NCBI GenBank assembly: GCA_029934195.1
Contig: JAOZMQ010000053.1
Coordinates: forward strand, 1 to 12,038
Reading direction: 5' to 3'
Source: Candidatus Cloacimonadota bacterium
GTDB taxonomy: Bacteria; Cloacimonadota; Cloacimonadia; Cloacimonadales; JAOZMQ01
DNA length: 12,038 nt
Position 1 is the first letter of the stretch; each line of letters opens with the position of its first letter. The notes beneath the pieces were generated by a model. That model saw only the letters and a program-made list of their open reading frames with translations, did not search any database and was not told the DNA's origin. Shown here piece after piece: positions 1 through 8,400 of the stretch. A program made the position numbers and the translations under genes.

Positions 1-2
1 CG

Positions 3-101
3 TTAGCGTTGGGTAAAGAAAAAAGAGAACTAAGCTACAGAGTAGCGACAAAAAATGAAACGTTCCAAATTGGTGTCAATTTGAAAGAATTAGACTGGTA
101 A
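3..101 (+). CDS. C-terminal fragment of an unrecognised protein, cut by the window edge
   Basis: An open frame runs from the left edge to a TAA at 99-101 and gives 32 residues ending in NLKELDW. The other two forward frames hit stops within the first 15 bases. The composition (charged residues, then alternating hydrophobic and polar residues such as TFQIGVNL) looks like a real protein end, possibly a beta-strand-rich one, but I do not recognise a family. It is convergent with the large minus-strand operon and not part of it. A hairpin-bearing repeat at 34-55 lies inside the frame and encodes part of the segment SYRVATK, so this end may be altered by the repeat. The start lies outside the window, and a real gene is likely but not certain. 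Confidence 0.45.
   Translation, partial: LALGKEKRELSYRVATKNETFQIGVNLKELDW
34..55 (+). repeat. Left copy of a 22-bp hairpin-containing inverted repeat
   Basis: The core GCTACAGAGTAGCGAC is followed by six A. GCTAC and GTAGC pair around an AGA loop, so each copy can form a 5-bp hairpin. The exact reverse complement, including the A/T run, occupies 12017-12038 at the other end of the window. The copy lies within the reading frame of the partial gene at 3-101. Size and form resemble small REP-like palindromes, but no family is recognised. Confidence 0.75.
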
Positions 102-296
102 ATGTTTTATTACTATTTTGGTTATGGAGAGGAATATTGAATGTAAGTTGGAGTTTCTGGAACATTGGCGGTAATAAAAGCGACCACTCAAAAAGAGCGT
201 GCATTTTCCGGATATTAGCCACCAAAGAGCAAAAAAAATATAAAATAATGAAAACAAAAAATTACATTTGTGCTATTTTACTGCTAACATTTTCCC
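102..296. other. Intergenic region between two convergent genes; no supported gene
   Basis: This AT-rich stretch separates the end of the partial plus-strand gene from the operon terminator. It contains a possible 67-codon frame starting at 137 behind a GGAGAGG-like site. That frame has no recognisable domain and ends inside the terminator stem, so it is not called. No tRNA, riboswitch or clear plus-strand terminator is visible. Confidence 0.4.
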
Positions 297-338
297 AAAA
301 CAAAATACCCGATACAAAAAACAATTGCATCGGGTATT
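297..338 (-). terminator. Rho-independent terminator of the mbx-like operon
   Basis: The arms AATACCCGAT (304-313) and ATCGGGTATT (329-338) form a perfect 10-bp stem. Inside it, past one mismatched pair, CAA (315-317) can pair with TTG (325-327). Read on the minus strand, the stem runs directly into TTTTGTTTT (305-297), a proper U-rich tail. It starts 17 bases beyond the stop codon of the last operon gene. On the plus strand the bases after the stem are not T-rich, so it acts on the leftward transcript only. Confidence 0.85.
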
Positions 339-354
339 GAATGAAATCTTTTAC

Positions 355-2139
355 TTATATTTTACGCAAAGCTCTATCAATTCCAATAGCTGCTTTATGT
401 CCATCTTCTATAGCACTAATGGCATCAGCTGTGGCATTTACCACATCACCACCAGCAAAAATCTTACTGTCAGCAGTTTGACGTGACTTATCTGTTATAA
501 CCTTACCCCATTTAAATTTTAACTTCTCTTCTATCTCTTTTGGTAGGAAAGAAAAATCTCCCGCTTGCCCAATAGCAGAAATTATCGTATCAAAAGTTCT
601 TGTAGTTATATCTCCTTCAATAGCAACTGGTTTTGGTCTTCCACCATCTTTCTGCTCAACCATCTTAGCATTATTCCAAGAAAAATATAATTTCCCTTTA
701 TTTTCAACAATTTTCGTAGGAATTGCTTTTACTACAAATTCTACATTCTCTTCTTGAGCTTCTACAATCTCTTCTAAATCAGCCGGCATATCTTCTAATC
801 TACGACGATAAACCACAGTAACATCAGCTCCAAAGCGTTTAGAGGTTCTAGCTGCATCCATCGCTACATTACCTCCACCAACAACAGCAACTGATTTGCC
901 TATTTTAGGATCAATACCCATAGTTACATCATCTAAAAACTTCAAACCAGAAATTACTCCTGGTAAAGTTTCACCTTCAACTCGCATCGAATATGGTTTA
1001 GAAAGACCAATTGAGAAAAATATCGAATCAAAATGTTTATAAAGATCATCAAAATCCTTATCTTTTCCAATACGAATATTATACTCAATTTTCACACCCA
1101 AAGATAATATATAATTGATATCTTTATCAAGTTCATCATAAGGTAATCTATATTCTGGAATTCCATAACGCAACATTCCACCTGCTTTTTCCTTAGCTTC
1201 AAAAACAGTGACCGAATATCCTAATTTTGCTAAATAATAAGCAGCAGAAAGCCCACCAGGACCTGCCCCAATAATAGCAATTTTTTTACCATTTTTTGTA
1301 AACTCATCTGCCAAACTACTTTTTATTTCCTCAGAACTCACATTATCCATAATATAACGTTTTAACCAACGAATAGATATCGATTCACCTCGATGTTCTA
1401 GTACACAAGCATCTTCGCAACGATGAGTACAAATTCTTCCGCAACTATTAGAAAATGGATTTGTTTTGTATAACAATCGTACAGCTTCATTTAGATCATC
1501 TTCTCGAATCGCTTTAATATATTCTGGAATATCCATATTAGCTGGACAAGTTGCAACACAAATCCCACAAGCCACGCATCTATCTGCTTCACGCTCTGCC
1601 TCTTCTTTAGAGTATCCTTTCACCATTTCAATAAAAGAATCACTTCTTTCGGCAGTTTCCATTATCGTCATTTTTATTTTGGAATATTCCAAGATTTCAT
1701 AATCTACAGGACGTTTATAGCCCAATTCTAGATTATTCCAATTTTTTTTATCTACTCCCGGAGTAAAAATAAATTTATCATCTACATCTCCATCACCTTC
1801 TTCTAACCAAGTGTATTCGTTAGTCATATTAAGTGATCCTGTCGGACAAATATCTATGCATAATGCACACCAGCAGCATCTTCCATAATCTATTCTCGGA
1901 CGCAATCCACTATCGCCATCTTTTGTTTCTATACCATCTACAGGCACAAGATCAATAGACATATTTTGGCATATTTCTTCACAACTTCCGCAACCAATAC
2001 ATTTTTCAATATCATTTACATGAAAGCCACGATAAGCAGCTGCACCAGGTCTGGTTTCAAGAGGTTTTGTATTGGTCAATGGCTTTTCAAAAGCTCTTTT
2101 CCAAACATAAAACGGGGCTACAAAATTTTTTAAGCTCAT
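355..2139 (-). CDS. NuoI/MbxN-like 2[4Fe-4S] domain fused to GltD/NfnB-type FAD-NAD(P) oxidoreductase
   Basis: This 594-residue protein is probably the electron-input or output arm of the complex, on the cytoplasmic face. Residues 40-100 form a NuoI/MbhN-like ferredoxin domain with two cluster motifs: C47, C50, C53, C57, and C88, C91, C94, C98. After an acidic linker, residues 185-260 are the Fe-S domain typical of GltD, NfnB and SudA, with C188, C191, C194, C198 and then CGRICTHRCEDAC (C233, C237, C241, C245). An FAD fold begins with GAGPGG at 291-296. A second Rossmann motif, GGGNVAMDAART (421-432), is followed by YRRR (444-447); arginines here usually contact the 2'-phosphate of NADPH. AGGDVV (562-567) closes the FAD site. 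MbhN-type subunits are normally only about 140-180 residues, so the fusion is notable. It is the last gene, 21 bp after the NuoD-like gene, with an AAAGGCGG site before ATG. NADH use or a bifurcating Nfn-like role cannot be excluded. Confidence 0.9.
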   Translation of the reverse strand: MSLKNFVAPFYVWKRAFEKPLTNTKPLETRPGAAAYRGFHVNDIEKCIGCGSCEEICQNMSIDLVPVDGIETKDGDSGLRPRIDYGRCCWCALCIDICPTGSLNMTNEYTWLEEGDGDVDDKFIFTPGVDKKNWNNLELGYKRPVDYEILEYSKIKMTIMETAERSDSFIEMVKGYSKEEAEREADRCVACGICVATCPANMDIPEYIKAIREDDLNEAVRLLYKTNPFSNSCGRICTHRCEDACVLEHRGESISIRWLKRYIMDNVSSEEIKSSLADEFTKNGKKIAIIGAGPGGLSAAYYLAKLGYSVTVFEAKEKAGGMLRYGIPEYRLPYDELDKDINYILSLGVKIEYNIRIGKDKDFDDLYKHFDSIFFSIGLSKPYSMRVEGETLPGVISGLKFLDDVTMGIDPKIGKSVAVVGGGNVAMDAARTSKRFGADVTVVYRRRLEDMPADLEEIVEAQEENVEFVVKAIPTKIVENKGKLYFSWNNAKMVEQKDGGRPKPVAIEGDITTRTFDTIISAIGQAGDFSFLPKEIEEKLKFKWGKVITDKSRQTADSKIFAGGDVVNATADAISAIEDGHKAAIGIDRALRKI

Positions 2140-2160
2140 ATATTTCCGCCTTTAGATTTT

Positions 2161-3330
2161 TTAACGTTCAATTTCCGGTGGATAGGTATGAAGAGATCCC
2201 ATCAAGCCAGCGATATCTGCAATATTTACACCAACACCCAAGTATTCTAATAGAGAAACAGCATGGGTATAACTAGGGCCTCTAACTGTTACTTTTCTTG
2301 GAAAGCCAGAGCCATCTGTTGCCACATAAAAGCCATATTCTCCACGCGTAGATTCTGCCTTTAAATATGTTTCTCCAACTGGAATTTTCCAATGTAAAGG
2401 ATTTGGAGTTTTTACATGGAATTTACCGGTTTTAGGCATTTTAGAAACTATCTGCCGAATCAATGATATAGATTGGCTCATCTCACGAAATCTAACTTTC
2501 AATCTAGCAAATCCATCTCCATCAGTTTCCGTAACAATTTCAAAATCTAATTCGTTATATTTAAGATATGGATTGTCTTTACGAACATCTCGTTTTGCTC
2601 CAGAACCACGGGCATTTGGACCTACGATTCCAAATTTATCTATCATCTCTGGTGTGATAATTCCCAAACCGACTAATCTATCTTGCAAAACAGAATTATT
2701 CAGCATCACGATTTTCGCATCTTTTATCAATTTTTCACATTTTTGCAAAACAGCTTCCAATCTATGCACAAAACCTTGTGGAAAATCACCACGAACACCA
2801 CCGGGCACCATGTACATATGATAAACTCTAGCGCCAGTCATCTCTTCAAAAAGATCTAAAACGTAATCGCGATGTGCAATAGCCCACTGCCCCACTGCAC
2901 CTAAACCCAAAGCTCCAGCTTGACCTCCCACCCACATCAGGTAACTTGCCAAACGAGTCATCTCTAAGTTTAATGTCCGTATCCAAATAGCTTTTTCTGG
3001 AATTTCTATACCTGCCAATTCTTCAATAGCAGCAGAAAATAGATATTCATTTGTATCAGGTTCTGGAACGCAAATTCTGCAAACAATCGGAAAGCATTGA
3101 ATAAACCTTCTTCGCTCCATCAATTTTTCAAATCCACGATGCAGATATCCTACATGCGTTTTCAAGTCAATTATTTCGTCACCACTTACGGTAAGTTCTA
3201 ATGCCATATTTCCAGTTACTCCGGGATGTTGCGGACCGTGCCACAACTTCAGATATTTATGTGAGTAGAGCTCAAAATTTGCCTTACCATCATCTATTTT
3301 GGGATATTTCTTTCTATCCAAGTCAAACAT
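2161..3330 (-). CDS. mbxL: NuoD/MbxL-like large subunit with a degenerate [NiFe] site
   Basis: This 389-residue protein belongs to the complex I 49-kDa / group 4 [NiFe]-hydrogenase large-subunit family. HGPQHPG at 31-37, HVGYLHRGFEKL at 59-70, the VPGGVRGDFP loop at 175-184 and a C-terminus ending EIER all match NuoD spacing. C84 and C87 (VCRIC) sit exactly where hydrogenases have their N-terminal CxxC and complex I has Asp residues. The C-terminal hydrogenase motif DPCxxC is absent: the end reads GSLHTYPPEIER, with Tyr and Glu at the cysteine positions. In a by-eye ungapped alignment, the His and Tyr that bind the quinone head group in complex I fall on Thr39 and Val88. It should therefore neither evolve H2 nor reduce quinone; half-sites of this kind are reported for Mbx/MBS-type complexes. 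It starts 34 bp after the NuoC-like gene, behind AAGGAG. Confidence 0.93.
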   Translation of the reverse strand: MFDLDRKKYPKIDDGKANFELYSHKYLKLWHGPQHPGVTGNMALELTVSGDEIIDLKTHVGYLHRGFEKLMERRRFIQCFPIVCRICVPEPDTNEYLFSAAIEELAGIEIPEKAIWIRTLNLEMTRLASYLMWVGGQAGALGLGAVGQWAIAHRDYVLDLFEEMTGARVYHMYMVPGGVRGDFPQGFVHRLEAVLQKCEKLIKDAKIVMLNNSVLQDRLVGLGIITPEMIDKFGIVGPNARGSGAKRDVRKDNPYLKYNELDFEIVTETDGDGFARLKVRFREMSQSISLIRQIVSKMPKTGKFHVKTPNPLHWKIPVGETYLKAESTRGEYGFYVATDGSGFPRKVTVRGPSYTHAVSLLEYLGVGVNIADIAGLMGSLHTYPPEIER

Positions 3331-3364
3331 ATTTTCTCCTTTACAAACAAAACTATAGAATATA

Positions 3365-3898
3365 TTATTCTTTATGCAGATTTTTTTTCATATATTTTTT
3401 CGGGTCATTAGTAGCTCTACCTTTACGAAAATTATATGTTTCTTGTGAGTAACGTAAGGTATCAAAATCTCTTCGCATAGGTGGTATTCCTTCCCAACCT
3501 TCAAGAGCAAAATTTTCATTCACACGTGGACTACCGGGGAAATCTATTCCAAACATTTCATGTAATTCTCGCTGATAAGTGGCAACTTGCCCCCAAAGAT
3601 GATGAGCAGAATACATATGAGCATCTTCGCGAGAGATAAAAGTTTTCACACCCAAATCTGTATTATTCTTATAATTATGAAGCAAATAAAGAATTTGAAA
3701 CTTACCCTGTTCAAGATAATCTATAGCTGTTATCATCACCAAATGAGTGTATTCTTCGATATCTCTTAAGTGCGAAAGAACAGAAAGCACCTGTTTCTTT
3801 TCTACAGTGATAAAAATAAGATCAGGACGTTGTATTTTTTTAGCCAAAACTCCAAAAATCTGTTCAATATTTTTAACTGAATTTAATATTGTTTTCAT
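3365..3898 (-). CDS. mbxK: NuoC/MbxK-like 30-kDa subunit
   Basis: This 177-residue soluble subunit matches the complex I 30-kDa family (NuoC, MbhK), which packs against the NuoD-like subunit on the cytoplasmic arm and binds no cofactor. The diagnostic region is QVATYQRELHEMFGIDFPGS (about residues 104-123), followed by a WEGIPPMRRDFDT segment, the counterpart of the WxGxPLRKDY signature. The length is typical for a free-standing NuoC, and it is not fused to NuoD as in some bacteria. ATG follows a GAGG site with 5-base spacing, and the gene starts 10 bases after the NuoB-like stop codon. The lysine-rich tail (KKYMKKNLHKE) is slightly unusual but not informative. Confidence 0.92.
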   Translation of the reverse strand: MKTILNSVKNIEQIFGVLAKKIQRPDLIFITVEKKQVLSVLSHLRDIEEYTHLVMITAIDYLEQGKFQILYLLHNYKNNTDLGVKTFISREDAHMYSAHHLWGQVATYQRELHEMFGIDFPGSPRVNENFALEGWEGIPPMRRDFDTLRYSQETYNFRKGRATNDPKKYMKKNLHKE

Positions 3899-3908
3899 GT
3901 TTTCCTCA

Positions 3909-4532
3909 TTACCAGTTATAATCCGGCATATTCCAATCTTTAATTATTTTTTTCTGATTTGCCTTATAGTAATCAAAATTTTCTGCATACTTATTTGCAC
4001 CTTCTGCATTACCAGCTTTAATCCGATCTTTCAGTTTATTAAAACCAGCAATAATGGCTTCCGGCCGTGGCATACAACCAGTGATATAAACATCAACAGG
4101 GATATATTTATCTATTTGATTTATTGTATTGTAACTATCAAAATACATTCCACCATTTATCGAACAGCTACACAATGAAATCACAAATTTTGGGTTTTGC
4201 ATCTGTTCATAACTTCTAATAATTCTTTTTAATGTTTTTACAGAAGCATAACCACCGATTAAGATAATTCCAGATTGTCGCGGTGTTGGTCTGCCGGCAA
4301 TTCCATAACGGTAAGCATCAAATCTTGCAGTCATCAAAGGCCTAACTTCTACAGCTCCACAACCAGTGCCAAAAGCCAGAAACCAAAGTGAATTTGCTCT
4401 AGCCCAATTTACCAACTTCTCCATATATTTATTTAGCTTAGAAACCGGTACAGGTCTAGCATCACAAAAAAGATCTCTATCTTCTGCCTTCAATTCTGAA
4501 TTTGGAAGAATATCATATTTTTTTTCTTTCAT
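3909..4532 (-). CDS. mbxJ: NuoB/MbxJ-like Fe-S subunit with an altered cluster ligand set
   Basis: This protein (207 residues from the chosen ATG) belongs to the NuoB/PSST family, which carries the terminal [4Fe-4S] cluster (N2) next to the NuoD-like subunit. Family marks include FGTGCGAVEV, TPRQSG, INGGMY, IPVDVY and GCMPRPEA. Canonical NuoB has tandem cysteines in FGxACCAxE; here the pair is Cys58-Gly59, so one ligand is missing. The other expected ligands are present as Cys123 and Cys153, and an extra Cys121 lies two residues before Cys123 (LCSC). The cluster may therefore be site-differentiated or use Cys121. An upstream in-frame TTG at 4538 is possible, but AAGGAG is spaced 6 bases from the ATG at 4532, which is preferred. 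The gene follows the NuoH-like stop by 10 bases. Confidence 0.92.
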   Translation of the reverse strand: MKEKKYDILPNSELKAEDRDLFCDARPVPVSKLNKYMEKLVNWARANSLWFLAFGTGCGAVEVRPLMTARFDAYRYGIAGRPTPRQSGIILIGGYASVKTLKRIIRSYEQMQNPKFVISLCSCSINGGMYFDSYNTINQIDKYIPVDVYITGCMPRPEAIIAGFNKLKDRIKAGNAEGANKYAENFDYYKANQKKIIKDWNMPDYNW

Positions 4533-4542
4533 TATCAACTCC

Positions 4543-5460
4543 TTATTTCATCGCCATCAAGATAATGGCTATAATACCAATAATCGTGGGATATTTCAAA
4601 AAAAACTTTATTGCTTGCTCAATTCTATACCTCGGAAAAGAGACACCAATGAATAGATTTGCTAAATAGATGATAAATGTCTTAAGAAAAAGGATCCAAA
4701 CAGAAGTTGCCCCACCATAAAATAAGTTCATAAAAAGAATCAACTTTGCAACTAAAAATAAGCCTCTATTTGTTTGAAGCATACTAAGAAATTGACTAGG
4801 AAACTCGGTAGGCGGACCAATCGGAATTTCTTGTGGTGCGATTACAATATCAAAAGGAGATTGCATATTCATACCAAGCAATGCAATGAAAGCTGCGATA
4901 GTTGCTAATGGATTTGTGAACATTGTCCAATGTAAAATCCCTCCTTGTTGAGCTGCAACTATTTCTGTAATACTAAAGGTATCATATTGGACTACAATAG
5001 AAATTACGGCTAATGCAAAAGGAACTTCAAAAGCAGACATTTGTGCCAATCCTCTTGCAATAGCAATTCCGCTATAAGGATGTCCACCTTCTCCAGCACC
5101 AAGTGCCATTCCTAATTGACCGAAAAAAATAAAATACATCACTAAAAAGATATCTCCTGCACCACTAAAATTTGCAAAAAGTACAGAACCAAAAACAGCT
5201 GGAATAAATAGGTAAGTTCCCAAACCTCCGGCAAAACGAAAAATTGGTCCAAGATAAAACATCATTCCATGAGAAATTGCTGTTCGTTTATTAAGATTTT
5301 TAAATATATCTAAAAAAGGCTGCCAAACTGGTGCTCCATATCTTCCATAAACTCTTGCACGTATTCTGGCCATAACACCACCTGTAAGAAGACCGTAGGC
5401 TACCATCACTGCTATCGAGATGCAGGCATAACCAATTTTAATAAAGATCTGTGTTGTCAT
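4543..5460 (-). CDS. mbxM: NuoH/MbxM-like membrane anchor subunit
   Basis: This 305-residue, roughly eight-helix membrane protein belongs to the complex I subunit 1 family (NuoH, MbhM, HycD). It connects the peripheral Fe-S arm to the membrane and forms the first part of the ion path. Diagnostic segments are RIRARVYGRYGAPVWQPFLD (about 32-51), GGHPYSGIAIARGLAQMSAF, the acidic loop PFDIVIAPQEIPIGPPTEF that contacts the NuoB and NuoD subunits, and a C-terminal FPRYRIEQ. The AFEVPF segment places a conserved glutamate in the membrane, as in other family members. The start ATG overlaps the preceding stop codon (TAATG) and follows a GGGGG site, implying translational coupling to the large antiporter fusion. 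Confidence 0.94.
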   Translation of the reverse strand: MTTQIFIKIGYACISIAVMVAYGLLTGGVMARIRARVYGRYGAPVWQPFLDIFKNLNKRTAISHGMMFYLGPIFRFAGGLGTYLFIPAVFGSVLFANFSGAGDIFLVMYFIFFGQLGMALGAGEGGHPYSGIAIARGLAQMSAFEVPFALAVISIVVQYDTFSITEIVAAQQGGILHWTMFTNPLATIAAFIALLGMNMQSPFDIVIAPQEIPIGPPTEFPSQFLSMLQTNRGLFLVAKLILFMNLFYGGATSVWILFLKTFIIYLANLFIGVSFPRYRIEQAIKFFLKYPTIIGIIAIILMAMK

Positions 5461-8400
5461 TATTTACCCCCCATTATGGAATATAATATGATGAAATATA
5501 AAATTATTTGAAGTAAATAGGTTTGTCCATTTCCTGAATAAAAATTCCTAAGCGTAGCACCTGAAGAAGATATCCATTCTGACACTCTATCCCAAAACTT
5601 TATTGCTAATTTAGGAGTTACCAAAAAACCCATCGCTTTATTATAATGAGCATACATATTATGAGCAAAATGCGTGGTTTCCGGTCTATCCGGTCTTTCT
5701 GCTGCAAACACAATATTAAACTGTTTTACTTTCTGCACTTTTCTTGTAATAAATAGCATCCATAAAAATGGAATTCCAAAAATTATCATTGTCACATTCA
5801 TAACCTGCGATCCGTTCCAATAACCATTTACAGTTATCAATTTATCTCCTACCCAACCTAAATTTGTTGGAATATAAACCGATATCATCTCACTTAACGG
5901 TTTTAAAAGTAAAATTGGTTTCATCGAAATTAACATTACCACAGCAATAGCAATATATTGAGGAATCAATAACCACAGAGGTGCTGCTTTTATATCTTTA
6001 TGCTCTGGTTTTGCCTGACCTAAAAATACAGTATAGATAAGCCTAAAAAGGTATAAGAATGCAATACCACTTGCAAAAAGAGCAGCTCCTGCTTGAAGAT
6101 ACCAACCACGCTCTATCAAAGCATTATAAAGCATCCATTTTGTTCCAAAACCTGCTAAAGGTGGAACTCCAGAAAGTCCTATAATCCCCATAAGCACACT
6201 AATATAAGACCATGGCATTTTTTTTATCAATCCGCCCATCTCATACATATTTGTAGTTTTTGTTCTCATAATCACACCGGCAATAGCCAAAAATATCATC
6301 AGCTTAAAAAGCATATGATTTAAAGTTAGATTAAGAGCAGCTAACCAGCCAATATGGTTAAAAGCCGAGAGAGCTAAAATGATATAACCCAGCTGACCAA
6401 TAGAAGAATAAGCTATTAATTTCTTCACATTTTCTTGAAAAGCTGCCATAATGGATGCAATGATGGCTGTCATTACACCTATCCAACCAATAATAGTAAG
6501 TAATAATTCTGTATCTAAACTGGCATTTTTTACAATAGCAACAGCCAATAAAAAGAAACCAAAAATTCCAGCTTTACTGACAATAGAAGAAAGATAAGAA
6601 GTAGTATCATCATCGGCTTTATTATAAGTATCTGGAACCCAAACATGAAAACCCAAAGATCCGATTTTAATTAAAAATCCTATTGATAATAAACTAAGCG
6701 ACAAAATACCAATATGTTTCATTCCTATTGTATTAATAAGACTTAGATTTATTGCTGGAATAACCGGAGCAAAAGCAAAACCAGTCATAATAAAATATGC
6801 AGCTCCCATTGAAAAAATAATGTATTTTAAACCGGCTGACGTTACCTCTTTTCCTTTCATTATCAAAAAATAGGAAGCTATTGTCATCAGCTCCCACTGA
6901 AAGAAAAAGCTAAGATATGTTTTTGCAATTACCAAATTTCCAATTGCTATTATCATCATCACCAAAAATGGATAGAATCCTTCTCTCTTTCCGCTACGAT
7001 ACATTGTAGCAATAATTTGAACTAAACTTCCCACTACCAAAATTGCGGCAAAAAATAGTTCCAAACCACTAACCAAAGAATAGAGTTTGATTGCATAGGT
7101 AGAAATAATTACTATTGCAACAAAACCTTTTACTTTTACAGGCAAATAACCAAATAAATACATTAGAACTAAACCAACCAAAGGCAAAATTTGGATAAAA
7201 GAAAATTCTTTGAAAAAATATGTAGTGACAACAGAAAAAACAAGAAGAGCTATCGCAGAAATTGCTATTGGAAACTCTTTTGATATTGGTAAATCAATTT
7301 TTTCTGTAGAATCTGTTTTTTTCATAGCAAATCCAAGCCATCTAAATAGATAGGTGATCTCAAAAAGAGAAGCTAATAATATGCCAATGATTGAAAAATA
7401 ACTTCCTTTGCTCGCTAAAATCATAACAAAATCCCATTTTGCCCAAAAGCCCGGAAATGGTGGCAAACCGGATAGAGCTAAAATAAAAACTCCAAGAAAA
7501 ATTAAAAGAGACGGATTTGTTCTTAAGTTTGTCCAAGCAGAAATATCATTTTTCTTAACGATTCCTACCAACCAAAAAAGTGCCGCTTTAGCCAAGAAAT
7601 GGTTTATAAATAGTCCACCCACAATTTGGAAAATTATGAGGTCATTACTTCCAAAACTCTTTAAAATAGACAACGTAGCCAAGAGTAAACCCATCTGAGC
7701 AATCGAAGAATATCCCAGTAATCTATTAGGATTTTTCTGTTTTAAGCCGATTAAGTTAGAAAAGAAAAAAGTAACTAAACCCACTCCACCTAAATATCCA
7801 TAATATTCTGACGGTACAAGTGGTAAAAATTTATACAATACAAAGAAAATTGCAGCAGAGCTTGCCACAGCAATAATCGCAACTAAACCTTCATTAACCG
7901 CCTGATATACATCTAATGCCCAACCGTTTGCAGGAAATGGTTTTAGCTCTAAAAGTATAGCAAAAAGAAAGAGGTATAATGATAGAAAACCTGCTTTCCC
8001 AACCAATAAATGAGATTTTCCAATCATATCATCGAGGTTCAAAGTTCCGGTGAAACGATAGAGAAAAATTATTCCTATAAGAATAAATGCCGAGGCGATA
8101 CCACCAGCTAACATATATTTGAAACCAGCTGAAAGAGAATCTCTGTTTTTTTCTATAGCGATTAAAGAATAAGTAGCAATGGAAAGTATTTCTAAAAACA
8201 CAAAAATATTAAAAATATCTCGTGTCATCACCAAGCCATCTATACTCATAAGTAAAACCATAAATAAAATCATTCCATTTATTGAACTTTTCTTAAACTT
8301 ATCTGAGAGATAAATAGCACTTAATAATCCTAAGAAATTTACTAAAAGTACAATTATAATCTCTTCAAATCCAAACCGAAGATTTATGGAAATAGGTGCC

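Noticed and set aside
137..340. 67-codon plus-strand frame behind a GGAGAGG-like site
   Set aside because: No recognisable domain, unlikely composition, and its end lies inside the stem of the operon terminator.
3747..4178. 143-codon plus-strand frame opposite the NuoB/NuoC-like genes
   Set aside because: Antisense to two well-supported conserved genes, with a composition of random hydrophobic and Ile/Phe-rich codons typical of the reverse of AT-rich coding DNA.
2161..4532. Energy-converting [NiFe] hydrogenase (Mbh/Ech type)
   Set aside because: The large subunit lacks the C-terminal CxxC, and the NuoB-like subunit lacks the CxGC spacing of hydrogenase small subunits. No maturation genes are in the window.
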